Source of the DNA: Populus alba
Taxonomy: Eukaryota > Streptophyta > Magnoliopsida > Malpighiales > Salicaceae
Direction: 5' to 3'
Length of the DNA stretch: 64,000 nt
Assembly: GCF_005239225.2 (NCBI RefSeq)
Contig: NC_133300.1
Span: forward strand, 20,573,584-20,637,583
Shown here: positions 13,009 through 24,127 of the stretch, in pieces
Layout of the letters: every line of letters begins with the position of its first letter
How positions within the stretch are numbered: position 1 is the stretch's first letter
Notes under the pieces: model-generated
Databases searched by the model: none
Told to the model about the DNA's origin: nothing
Seen by the model: the letters and a program-made list of their open reading frames with translations, nothing else
Translations under genes and position numbers: made by a program

Positions 13009-13269
13009 GGGCGTGGATGAGTGTTGGATAGTTGTTGATATTGTCCTATTGAAATACGAAGATTTGTATTTTGATAGGAAGATCTATGGCATGATTCAGA
13101 GACCATTTTTCAAATAGAACAGCAACTAGAGATCATATGCCAAGATGGCCAGATTTTAAGAATTGTATAGTGGGCTTAAGAGGCTTCATGGGCTGAATAA
13201 CCGTGTCAATACATGTTAGAAGTTTTTTCTTAATAGCTTCAACAAGAAGTGAAGTGGAGCTTTCTAGCA

Positions 13270-13422
13270 TTAAACTACTTGTTTCTTTGTAGGGATACAT
13301 AGGTTACTTATGGGGTCTGAGAGTGGAAATGGCCGCATAGCAGAAGCGGAATGACCACAAATGGCAACGAAAAGAAAGGCCACCACCAGCAGCAAACCAG
13401 CCTTCTTGCTCAACATTTCCAT
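13270..13422 (-). pseudogene. Truncated knottin-like peptide paralogue
   Basis: A 50-codon minus-strand frame begins MEMLSKKAGLLLVVAF and keeps the signal peptide, the ASA-type cleavage site and the PLSD motif shared with the gene at 9429-9650. It then retains only the first cysteine of the knot (LCIPT) before stopping. The rest of the cysteine framework is missing, so no cystine knot can form. Its leader also contains an (AT)n tract, at 13487-13532, as in the intact copy. It is a degenerate tandem paralogue, or a first exon whose partner was lost. Confidence 0.6.
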
Positions 13423-13480
13423 GATCTCTCCTGCAGTCAACACTCTCCATCAATTAAACTACTTTATTTTGTGTTTTTTT

Positions 13481-13486
<6 letters not shown>

Positions 13487-13532
<46 letters not shown>
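13487..13532. repeat. (AT)n microsatellite
   Basis: About 23 AT repeats upstream of the truncated knottin paralogue. A shorter (AT)13 run is at 13858-13884. Confidence 0.95.
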
Positions 13533-13534
<2 letters not shown>

Positions 13535-13884
13535 TATACCTCTTGCAAGAGCAGACTCCATTATATAGAAGGACCACGCGTGCTATTCCATTGATAATTG
13601 CAAGTGATGTGTGGTGGAACAAGTGCCAACACCGGGATTTTCTTTTCTTTTCTGTGGTTGCAACGCATTACGAAAAAATTGCCCCAATGCTAACATAAAG
13701 ATCGGTTGGTAACATATTGAATAACGGTTGAAAAAAAAATTACTTAAACAAGAAACACAAATTGTTCAACCAAGCTACTAATTGATCTTCTTTATGAAGA
13801 TTCTATTTTTGCTAAAATATATGCTACACCCTTAAACCATTAATTTGTGTTTTCTCTTATATATATATATATATATATATATAT

Positions 13885-14416
13885 GGGGTCCAAAAATAGA
13901 TCAAAACAAAAGAGAATAGATCTCATTAATTATTCGAGTAACCCTTAAGATTGCTAGTTCTCCATTAATAATTGCAAGTTGGGCACAACCCAAACTAGGG
14001 TTTTTCAATATTTTTTTTTTAATCAGTAAAAATCAAATACTAAATCAATTGAGAGATAAGCTATCAACTTAAATTTTCAAGTTAAATTAGTTTTTTAATA
14101 TTATATCAGAAACTTAATAATGAAGTGATGACGAGTTTGAATCTTACCATTCCTATTTATATAATAAAAATTAAGTATAAAATAATACCTCACATGCATT
14201 ATATTTGGATACCAATTTCACTTTTTTTATATGTATATTGTCATGAACATTCTTTTTGGAGGATGAAAATTATGAATAGAACTGAGATTTTGCTTCCCTG
14301 ATCCAAGAACGCAGCGTTTGTCTTTGAATGGGTTAATTTTGCTATTTTAACAAACCTTGTTATCCATCTGTATACTGCATCAATGGTGACTCGAGAACAC
14401 CTTGTTATCAAAGGGT
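13885..14416. other. Intergenic
   Basis: AT-rich, with no gene supported. A diffuse repeat-like stretch (aaatcaattgagagataag...) covers about 14030-14190. Confidence 0.5.
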
Positions 14417-15490
14417 GTGTTTGGTATTGTTATTGTAATTGTGGTTTTAAAAAAATTATTTTATAAAAATACTTTTAGTTGAGGTTAATTTGGAAAAATA
14501 TATGTTTGGTTAAAACAGTGGTTGAAATTGAAGTTGAACAAAAAGTAGTTTAATGTGTTTGGTTAAAAAAAATACTTTGCAAATTTAGATTATAAAATAA
14601 TTTAAAAATATTTTAAATTTAAATATTGTAGATTTAACTACTATTATTACATCATGAAATAAATAATATTGATATCAAATATTTTTTATTATTCAATTAA
14701 ATTATATGCAATGTCATCACATACGAAATCTATCCAACAATGACTATATTTTTCATGGTTTCTTAAGCACGCAACAACAAAAATTGAATTTTTTTTTACG
14801 TCATCAAACGATATCTTTCTAATTTTTTAAATAAAACACAATTAAAATAAAAATAAAAACTGAATATTTTTTAACTTGGTCGAACCCGGCAAGAACATAA
14901 TTGGAATTATGATCAAATTCCACAAATGTTACGTCATCATGTGATATCCTTCTAATTTATGTAGTGTTATTAAATACTAATTTTTCGAGTAAAACTCAAT
15001 TTTCTTAAAAAAATTTTACAATTTCATTACGTTCAAAATTCATTCGATAAGAATTATAGTTTTCATGATTTTTTGAGCATGCAATAAAATTAGATAAAAT
15101 ATTATCAGGAGTAAAATTGAGATTACAGTACGAATAAATTTAATTCATTTTAAACTATTTTTTTAACAAACAAAAAAAAATATTGTTCACGTTCACGTGA
15201 ATAATGCGAGTGAAATCAATTAATTGCATTGGTTTTTCAAAAAAAAAAATCTAAAATTTTTATGTGAACAGTGTAGCACACTGGTTTTTCAAAATTAAAA
15301 AAAAAAACTGTTCATTGAACAGTGGAGCCATGCTCCACTATTAGACGAGAAGCAGCAAAATGCTGCTTCTCATAAAACTCCGGTGCCATATGGGTCCTAC
15401 CCACTAAAAACAATTTTCTTTGGATTACCAAACATTAATTAATATGGTTGCGAGTGAACCTCACCCGCAACCATGTTACCAAACAACCAC
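14417..15490. mobile_element. Putative non-autonomous inverted-repeat element, palindrome-rich
   Basis: The left end reads GTGTTTGGTATTG. The right end, read on the other strand, gives GTGGTTGTTTGGTAAC, so both ends share a GTTTGGTA motif facing inwards. There is no coding capacity. The right third holds a row of perfect hairpins: CTGTTC-att-GAACAG near 15309, AGTGGAGC-cat-GCTCCACT overlapping it, a 10-bp stem at 15347-15371, and a 9-bp stem at 15444-15474. I could not settle a target-site duplication. Confidence 0.4.
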
Positions 15491-16398
15491 TTAACTTGTA
15501 AAACAAAAACAAAAGGACAAGTTCATGCCATAAATGATTTAAATTTTAAAGCTGCTTTAAGCATCCAAGTGATTCCAATTCTTTGAAAAAGAAGATTAAT
15601 TGCATGGTACCCATTTGTCAAACTTACTTGAAAACTGAAGTGGACTCATTTTTTAAGGAAGGTTGTCCTTCTTGCTCGTAGGATGGTGCTGCTGGGCAAT
15701 CAAAGCTCCTTATTTTATACGTTGTATGTTCAAAATCAATTAGCTATTCCTCACCTATTAATTACTCTTTATAAGGAAACTATTCCCGTTTTTTGCCCTA
15801 GAAGTTTCAAGCCTTCATAGCCTTTTTCTTTCCTTTTTCAGAATATCAATAAAAGGAACAATTAATAGCATTAAACTATATAATGCAGCTTTAAGTAAAA
15901 AACTTAAATTTTTTGGAGGGGATGATCATTATTTTATATATAGGGCTAATAACATGTTTTCTCCTCTTAATTTTGATCTTTTATGCATTTTTCTCCATGT
16001 ACTTTTGATCCTTTATGGATTTTGTCTTTGAAGATTTTTTATTTATTTTTTGGATTTAATACTTGTATCATCATAAATTACGTTAAAGTTTATATCTTTT
16101 CATCCAATCCCATCAGATTGAGTGCTGCGTGTCAAATATTTATTTATTGGACATAAAAAAAATTATATTTGCAAATTTTAAAAATAATCAAAACATTAAA
16201 AAACATATATGAAAGAAATTAAATTGCAAATATAGAAAAAAAGCGTTAGTTTTTTCAGAATTATAAATATACTAAAAAACTAAATTAAGTTTATAGGATA
16301 AAGAATTACCTTTTTTTCCTTTATCAAATATTAAATACTACTAATTTATGATATATGAGCTTGTTAGTTTGTTATTAAAATAAATATGAGTCTGTTAG

Positions 16399-16430
<32 letters not shown>

Positions 16431-18600
16431 TATCACACTCAATTTTTTTAATTTCTATCTTTTCTTTTTTCATGTACAATGTTTTTAAGCATATTTTTTT
16501 AACTAAATTCTCACTTTTATTCAATTTTAGGATAAATTTTTGTTGGTTTGGGGTTTTAGTTTAAATATTATGCAATTCAATATAAACACACATACAATTT
16601 CTGAAAGACTCTAATCCTGGAAATCAACATGGACATGATTTTTAATCAAACGGACTAACACATTATTCTAATTAAATTAAGCTTTGATTATTGATTGATT
16701 GACCAATGATATATTTTAAAACGCTTTTTTTACAATATTTTTAATATTCTATCATGGTTTTACAGGCAGATACATAAAAGTTAACATAACATGTTATTTT
16801 AATAAATAAATAAACAAACAAACTGTACATCTAATTGAATCAAGCTCTGATTCAATTAACCAATAACATATTTAATGTAGCTAGAAGTTCTTTTGCATTA
16901 ATGTAGAACTCAAAGAGATACTTTGAGTAGAAAATTAAATAACATAACCTTTAATAAGAGGAATTACACATGAAACTAATCGAATCATTCTTTGATTGTC
17001 AGTTCATTAATCAATAATACATTTCATGAACTTTTCCAATATTTTTAGATATCCTATCATGGTTTTTAGACATAAATTACTACTTTTTTCTCTCGAAAAT
17101 CATCGACGCAGAGCTTAATTCATGAATTGAGCTGCTGGTTAATGAAAAAAAAAATATTTTTTTTAAAAAATAAAATTAATTGGTTTGATTAAGTTGCGTG
17201 TAAATTTCATATGTATTCAGGCAACTGTGATTAACAGAGGTAAATTCATGGTATCATGATATAAGATTACAGCTCATACGTGTAATGCACCATGAAAAGG
17301 ACAGCCACCAAGCAAAGCAAATTCAATCCATTTATGTACACAGTGATGCCACCACACCCACAAGCTTTAGGAGCATCCAGAGAGGCCACAACTATCAAGG
17401 CAATAAAGACACTTGATTCCCTGGCACCCCCTTTTGTCAAACCGTGTTTTGGACATAAACGGTGAGTTAACTCGCAGAAATTTCAGTTTTTTTTCTTTTT
17501 TACTTCAACTAATTTCATGAATTTTAAAATTAATAATTATATAAATATTTAATAATTATAAATATTAACAACCATAAAATTCAAACTTAAAATTATATAA
17601 AAATTTAAATCTATCAATCTCAAATTCTTATCACTTTCATTCTTTATTAAATTTAATAATAGAATTGCAAGTGGATTGATGATTTCTGTCATCCATTTTG
17701 TGAAAGCTAGTGCAGCTATCCAATTTGCTCATTGATTTCCCAAACCAATTCAATAAATGAATCCATATTTATTCAACATAGATAATCCACAATTTAAACC
17801 AAAAAAAAAAAAAAAATGTTAACTCAGTAAATCTAAGTAATCTAAGAAGTTGACGTGTGACCGAACCTAATACAAAATTAGCCGGTTCAATGCCAAAAAT
17901 ATTTTAAAAGAAATGACAAAGTTGAGAACTCTATGATTAGATATTAAAATATTTTTTTTTGTTTTATATATTTTTTTAATATGCACTGTTTCTTGATTCT
18001 AGTACAGTTTAAAATATTTTATACTAAAAAATATATCAAAATAATATTTTTTTTATTTTTTAAAAATTATTTTTAATACATCAAATAATTTTTAAAAAAT
18101 AAAAAAATATTCAAAAACAATTTTTAAACACAAAAACTCACACTGTAACACTAGTCACCCGTGCTTGATTATTCATACCTTTCTATAATGGAAACACACC
18201 TAACTCAAAGCTTATCTACTTTCTGCAAATGCCAGAACAACATTTTGCATCCCTGAAAAAGGATCAAAAACTACTGCCAAAATAATCATTGAGGTTGCAC
18301 CTTCATGTCGAAGATTGGGTTCTCAAATGTCAAACATCTACTTGGGACACAACTGATGCCTAATCTCAATCATACACGTGTGGCATGCCGATGTATATGT
18401 CAAAGTTCACATGCGCATGTTGCCTTGGACATGACAAAATAAATTAATAAACACTAGGATGACAGCAATCCTCGAAGTCAAGTTTCTAGTGACCCTGTTC
18501 TTACACAAGCAAAATCTATCTTCTACAGTTCACCATCATGTACTCTTCAGTCTCCATGTCTTAGAAGGTCTCTTTCTTTATTTTTTCCCTCTTTCTCTTG
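15491..18600. other. Intergenic and upstream region of the receptor kinase
   Basis: Mostly AT-rich. A degenerate direct repeat lies at about 16655-17080 (two units with cttt(g)att...aataatacattt... and ctatcatggtttt). A MITE-like copy is at 17950-18140. The stretch 17269-17470 is less AT-rich and has an ATG-less minus frame (see findings). 18140-18600 should hold the kinase promoter; no clear TATA box was identified. Confidence 0.5.
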
Positions 18601-21105
18601 ATGAACCCCAGGAAACCTCCTTCAATGGAAACCAACACCCTTCTTCTTCTCTCCCTAGCACTGCTGTCTCTCATCTGTTTCTCCACCTCTTTCAGTCCCG
18701 TAGACAACTTCCTCTTCAATTGTGGCTCGAACACCAACACCTCCTTCACTCCTACAGATAGCAGAATCTTTCTGCCTGATTCCACTGAACAAGGTCCAGT
18801 CTTTCTCTCAAAAGGCCAGTCCATTTCACTCAAGAACCAAAACCCATCTCCAAACTCACCGACTTTGTACAGCACAGCTAGAGTTTTCACTACTGCTTCA
18901 AGCTACCAGTTCAATATTAAGAGAAATGGGACTCACTTGGTACGTTTTCACTTCTCTCCATTTAAAGCTCAAGGCTTTGATTTATCAACTGCAAAGTTTA
19001 GTATTTTTGGAAATGGGAATTTGCTATTGAGTGATTTTAGTACCAAAGTTGTTGTGCTTAAAGAGTATATTTTGAGAGTAGATGGTAATGCTCTTGAGAT
19101 TCTGTTTAGTCCTGTTGGTGAATCAAGTTTTGGGTTTGTGAATGCAATTGAAGTGTTTTCAGCTCCTAAGGATTTTATTCTTGATGAGGGAGCTAAATTG
19201 GTTAGTGCAAATGGAATTGAAGTGTACAAGAATCTTTCTTCGCATGTTCTAGAGACAATTCATAGGATTAATGTTGGAGGTTCGAAATTGGTGCCTTTCA
19301 ATGATACTTTGTGGAGAACCTGGATTCCTGATGAGGATTTTCTTGTTTTGAAATCTGCTGCTAAACGTGCAGTCACTACTCATGTTCCTAATTATCAGAG
19401 TGGGGGTGCTAGTAGGGAGATTGCGCCCGAAAATGTATATATGACTGCACAGCAGATGAATAAGGATAATAACCCATTGCAGTCAAGATTTAATATCACA
19501 TGGAATTTTCCTGTGGGTTCTGGTGGGGTTCGACACTTGGTTCGATTACATTTCTGTGATATTGTTAGTACTTCACTTAATCAGTTGTACTTTGATGTGT
19601 ACCTAAACGATTACTCTGCCTACAATGATCTTGATTTGTCATCCCTTACATTCCATGTACTTTCATCACCAATGTACATAGACTTTATTGTGGATTCTAA
19701 TGATTTAGGGGCTGTGCAAGTGAGTATTGGACCTTCGGCTGTTAGTAGTCTTATGAAGGTCAACGCCATTTTGAATGGGGTAGAGATCATGAAGATGGTA
19801 AATCCTTCTCATTTGCATGGTGGATCCAAGAAGAGAACGGTTTGGATTGTGGTGGCTTCAAGTATAGGAGGTTTTGTTCTGTGTTTGGCTGTCTTTGTAG
19901 GTATACTTGCATGTAAATGCAAGAAGAAGAAGCCGAAACCAACACGAGTAGAAAGTGCAGGTTGGACACCTTTACGTGTATATGGAGGTAGCACGCATAG
20001 TAGAATGTCTGAAGTGACTGTCAATGAATATCGAAGCTTGAAGATCCCCTTCGCCGATGTACAGTTGGCAACCAACAATTTTGATAACAGTCTGATAATT
20101 GGTTCTGGTGGATTTGGTATGGTTTTCAAAGGGGTTCTTAAAGACAACACCAAGGTTGCTGTTAAGAGGGGTGTGCCAGGGTCCAGGCAAGGACTCCCAG
20201 AATTCCAAACTGAAATAACAGTTTTGTCTAAGATACGCCACCACCATCTTGTTTCCCTCGTTGGGTATTGTGAAGAACAGTCAGAAATGATCCTTGTTTA
20301 TGAGTACATGGAAAAGGGGCCATTGAAGAGGCATTTGTATGGCCCAGGGTGTTCTCATCTTTCTTGGAAGCAAAGGCTTGAGATTTGCATTGGCGCAGCG
20401 AGAGGTCTTCACTACCTGCATACAGGTTCTGCTCAAGGCATTATCCATCGTGACATCAAATCTACGAATATTTTGCTTGATGAAAATTACGTGGCCAAGG
20501 TTGCTGATTTCGGTCTTTCACGATCTGGCCCGTGTCTGGATGAGACCCATGTAAGTACTGGTGTAAAAGGCAGCTTTGGATATCTTGATCCAGAGTACTT
20601 CCGAAGACAGCAGCTTACTGATAAATCAGATGTTTATTCATTTGGAGTTGTGCTTCTTGAAGTTCTTTGCGCCAGGCCCGCTGTTGATCCACTACTTGCT
20701 AGGGAGCAGGTGAATTTAGCAGAGTGGGCAATGCAATGGCAGAAGAAGGGCATACTCGAGCAAATTATCGATCCTCATCTCATGGGACAGATAAAGCAAA
20801 ATTCTCTGAAGAAATTCGGAGAGACAGCAGAGAAATGCTTGGCTGACTATGGTGTCGATAGGCCAAGCATGGGCGACGTGTTATGGAATTTGGAGTATGC
20901 ACTTCAACTTCAAGAATCTGATTCTAAACCATCACGAGAACCACGTGACGACAGCAATGCAAATGCACCAGAGCTCACAACACCTAGAATAGCTCCCCAA
21001 GCTCCATCAATTAACACAGAGACTGAAACCGACAGCGGTGATGGTCCTTCAGAGATTAGAAACAGCCAAGTTTTTTCACAGTTGATGACCAATGATGGCA
21101 GATAG
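18601..21105 (+). CDS. CrRLK1L (malectin-like) receptor kinase, At5g24010-like
   Basis: Intronless, 834 residues. ATG 18601 is chosen; a second Met at residue 9 precedes the hydrophobic signal peptide core and is possible. The order is: signal peptide (to about 32), malectin-like ectodomain (about 35-400), one membrane span (about 412-437) followed by a Lys-rich stop-transfer, then a Ser/Thr kinase. Kinase landmarks are all present: glycine loop IGSGGFG from 500, Lys522, HRD with Asp618, DFG with Asp636, and an activation loop with GSFGYLDPEY. It is therefore predicted active at the plasma membrane. The family senses cell-wall state or RALF peptides; the ligand of this member is unknown. The kinase domain and the FSQLMTN tail look closest to Arabidopsis At5g24010, from memory. 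It is a single gene with no linked partner. Confidence 0.95.
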   Translation: MNPRKPPSMETNTLLLLSLALLSLICFSTSFSPVDNFLFNCGSNTNTSFTPTDSRIFLPDSTEQGPVFLSKGQSISLKNQNPSPNSPTLYSTARVFTTASSYQFNIKRNGTHLVRFHFSPFKAQGFDLSTAKFSIFGNGNLLLSDFSTKVVVLKEYILRVDGNALEILFSPVGESSFGFVNAIEVFSAPKDFILDEGAKLVSANGIEVYKNLSSHVLETIHRINVGGSKLVPFNDTLWRTWIPDEDFLVLKSAAKRAVTTHVPNYQSGGASREIAPENVYMTAQQMNKDNNPLQSRFNITWNFPVGSGGVRHLVRLHFCDIVSTSLNQLYFDVYLNDYSAYNDLDLSSLTFHVLSSPMYIDFIVDSNDLGAVQVSIGPSAVSSLMKVNAILNGVEIMKMVNPSHLHGGSKKRTVWIVVASSIGGFVLCLAVFVGILACKCKKKKPKPTRVESAGWTPLRVYGGSTHSRMSEVTVNEYRSLKIPFADVQLATNNFDNSLIIGSGGFGMVFKGVLKDNTKVAVKRGVPGSRQGLPEFQTEITVLSKIRHHHLVSLVGYCEEQSEMILVYEYMEKGPLKRHLYGPGCSHLSWKQRLEICIGAARGLHYLHTGSAQGIIHRDIKSTNILLDENYVAKVADFGLSRSGPCLDETHVSTGVKGSFGYLDPEYFRRQQLTDKSDVYSFGVVLLEVLCARPAVDPLLAREQVNLAEWAMQWQKKGILEQIIDPHLMGQIKQNSLKKFGETAEKCLADYGVDRPSMGDVLWNLEYALQLQESDSKPSREPRDDSNANAPELTTPRIAPQAPSINTETETDSGDGPSEIRNSQVFSQLMTNDGR

Positions 21106-23860
21106 TTCTTTTGATTCTTACCTTGACATAAACAATCTACATTATGGGGATTATTTCAAAGTCACTGCACTATACCATGCCTCAAAAGTTCTCCTAGACG
21201 TAATTCCATAGGTACATTAGAGACACCTCCACTTACCTTTATTTTTCTCTATTTATACTTTTATGCTGTATTTTTTCTTGATTTCATACTGAATCTAAAT
21301 GGATCTAGGTTATATATTAGTCCCTTGAGGTTAATATTTCTGCTGTATTTTAATCGTATGCTGCTAAATTTATACTATATACCAGGTCAACTGAATCAAT
21401 GAATATTGGAATTATGTGTAAGGGCTTTGCTATAGCCTTATTCCGGGCAGCGTGCTTAGCCACCCTGGATTCTATCTTCACCACTACCTCTGTTATTTGG
21501 ATGTCGTTGTAAAGCATAAGATAGCTTTTGGATGTTTTTAGTGGGAATGAGAAATAAAGTAGCTTAGGCAAGTGAAGTAATCTTCTCGCTTTCTACACCC
21601 CTTTAATCTCATAGGATTCAATGGCATTTTTACAACTTGAACCAGCCTTCACGGGCTGCAGGTCTGATGCAGTGGTACATGACCACATCTGTGCTAGTTC
21701 AGACATGAAGGAATGATACTGTATAATCCTTTTCCACTTTAGGAATGCAAATTTAGTTGCGTTGTCCAGCTGCATGACGCTGATTTGCTCAAGTTCATGA
21801 TTAAAGAACTCAAAAAATCAAAGATTGATTGTTGTGCACTTCCATCTAGAGGGTTCTTGTGGATGATTCAGCCTCAAACTAATTATTAATTAGCCCACAA
21901 GTCAATTATGAAGCAAACAAAGCTGGCAATCACTTGCCTCTGTCACCATGATGAATTCCTGACATCATGGTTTTGGACATTTCCTAGCTCACGCTGTCAA
22001 GATACATCGAGGATCAAGGAGAATTTCAGGAGTGTTTTGTGTTGATATTAGAGGTGCATGGACTAGGCTCACTGTGAGCTCATGGCCATGGACAAGGCAA
22101 GGAGTCATCTTCTCTGTATCAAGATATTAATCAAACCCTAATAATGTCATAATTCTTCATAGCTATGAGGTAAGGTGGCATCTTCCATGTACCAAAAGTT
22201 GAAAAAGTAGCCATGGCAATACTTTTTTGAGAGTAAGATTATTACAGCACATGATATCTAATGATCATTTTGACCATCAAATATTTTGATTGGATGGATC
22301 TTCTCCCTTGCATCTCACTTCATTTCACTCCAAATTCCAAACATGGGGTATAACATTGCAATAAGAGGTGTTTTCCCTTTCCATCACAGTCGCATAGAAT
22401 CCCTGCATAGCCATTCTTCAAGAAGAAATCTAACATAACTCGTATAAGCTCTGACTGTATAATTTAGATAAACCCTCTTGTTTAATTAACAGTATTTTGT
22501 CTAATTTCCCTCGTCTCAAAATTGATTCGAACGTCAACCTACAAATCAAAAGGTTGGATTAATAATTAAGAAAGTCGGTATCAAGGCTGGAGTTACATGT
22601 TCGATAATTTAAAATAACTTTGTTTTAAGATTTAACAAAAAAAGTTAAAATAATGTATTTTGAGTTTTCTTCTAAAAAAATCAAGTAGGATTTTAATAAA
22701 ATTTACTAAATAAGATTAACCTCTTAAGTCAACCGGGTATATCTAGATTAAATATCATTTAATGTAATTTAAAATATAACTTTAATTAAATTTAAAATAT
22801 ATGAGTAAACAAATTAACTTTTCGGATAGATATTATAAAACAAATGGTTAATAATATCTAAATTTTATATCAATTACTAAGAAATAATATTATTATGAAT
22901 ATACCTAAGATTTTAATAATGACTTAAGGATATCTATTCTTAAAATAAAAGATATTTATTTAAATGAGTATATTAATATACCTATGTTTGTTTTTTTTTT
23001 TTTTCAAAAACAAACAAATATGAGTATATTATATTAGTATACCCATTTAACTATATATACTTATATTTGTTTGATACCGCTGCCTTTATAAAGAGTTATT
23101 TTTTCTATATATGGTTGAATATTCATAAAAAAAGCATTTATGAAATACAATTTTTACCCTAAAAAACTAACAATTTCATATTCTTTTCCATTTTTAAAAA
23201 TTAATTTGATTGTTAAAAATGTTTATTATCTTCCTAATTTTATTCATTAATTAACATATCATTATGAACTTCATTCAATGTCCTTTTCAATTCACAACAA
23301 TAAAAACCAAAATACATGTTTTATTTTTATTTTTTACTTTCTTAATTAAAAAAAAAAAAGAAGAGAGATAAAGGCCAGTTAAAAATTAAAATTCAAACTA
23401 AAAGAGAGGGCATTATCGTAATTAAGATAAAGACTGGCCTTGGAGGATATGATAAATGCCATTGCCATCATGGTGGGGTCCTACTTTTTCCCGATCCCCA
23501 CTCTTCCTAATCATTACTGAAGGCTTCTCCACTAGTGGCAGACAGTTGTTAAATATAAAAAGAAGCCCTTCTTTTAGGGTTTAATTATAATTCTCCCAAA
23601 TATCTGGGACCGATTTAACAAATCCAATTCCTTTCCCTTAAAAAAAAAATAGTTTGGATTAGCTATATATCAGTCCCCACTTAGTTAGCGTCATATCAAA
23701 TCAGTCCCCGGTTAGACCTTTCACCTTTATTTATGTAGACAAAATAAAATAAAGTTAAAACTTAAAAGGACTAAATTGAAGCAGAGTTTTAGTTAGGGAA
23801 TAAAGTTGAAAACCCAAAAACAAAAATCATGATGGTTAGGCACAATTTCTTAGATTCCCA
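21106..23860. other. Kinase 3' UTR and intergenic
   Basis: The kinase 3' UTR probably covers the first 150-400 bp. The rest has no supported gene. Several short frames at 21350-21775 have no family. AT-rich from 22600 onward, with short repeats of gagtatattaatatac at about 22970-23045. Confidence 0.5.
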
Positions 23861-24127
23861 TAATCAAACTCTTCTTCCTTCATCTCTCTTCAAATAAAAA
23901 AAAAAAAAGGCAATTTTTTAGCATTTCGAGGCCAAAATCTAAAAATCCCGAATTCCTCATACACTCAGCGAGAAAGAGGGAGGGAGGGACAAAATTGAAT
24001 AGAAGTTGAACGAGGCAGAGAGTAAGATCGAGAGAGAGAGTGACAGAGAGCTTTTCTGTGTGTGATTTTGGTGAAATTAGGGTTTGGGTTTTTGGACTGG
24101 ATTGGACTGGTTAAAAAGAGGGAGAGG
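23861..24127 (+). promoter_or_regulatory. Promoter-proximal region and GA-rich 5' UTR of the PPPDE gene
   Basis: Purine tracts (gagaaagagggagggaggg; gagagagagag) directly precede the ATG at 24128. GA-rich leaders are common in plant 5' UTRs. The transcription start is not determinable here. Confidence 0.4.

Noticed and set aside
18598..18600. Start of the receptor kinase three bases earlier
   Set aside because: The codon there is TTG; the first ATG is at 18601.
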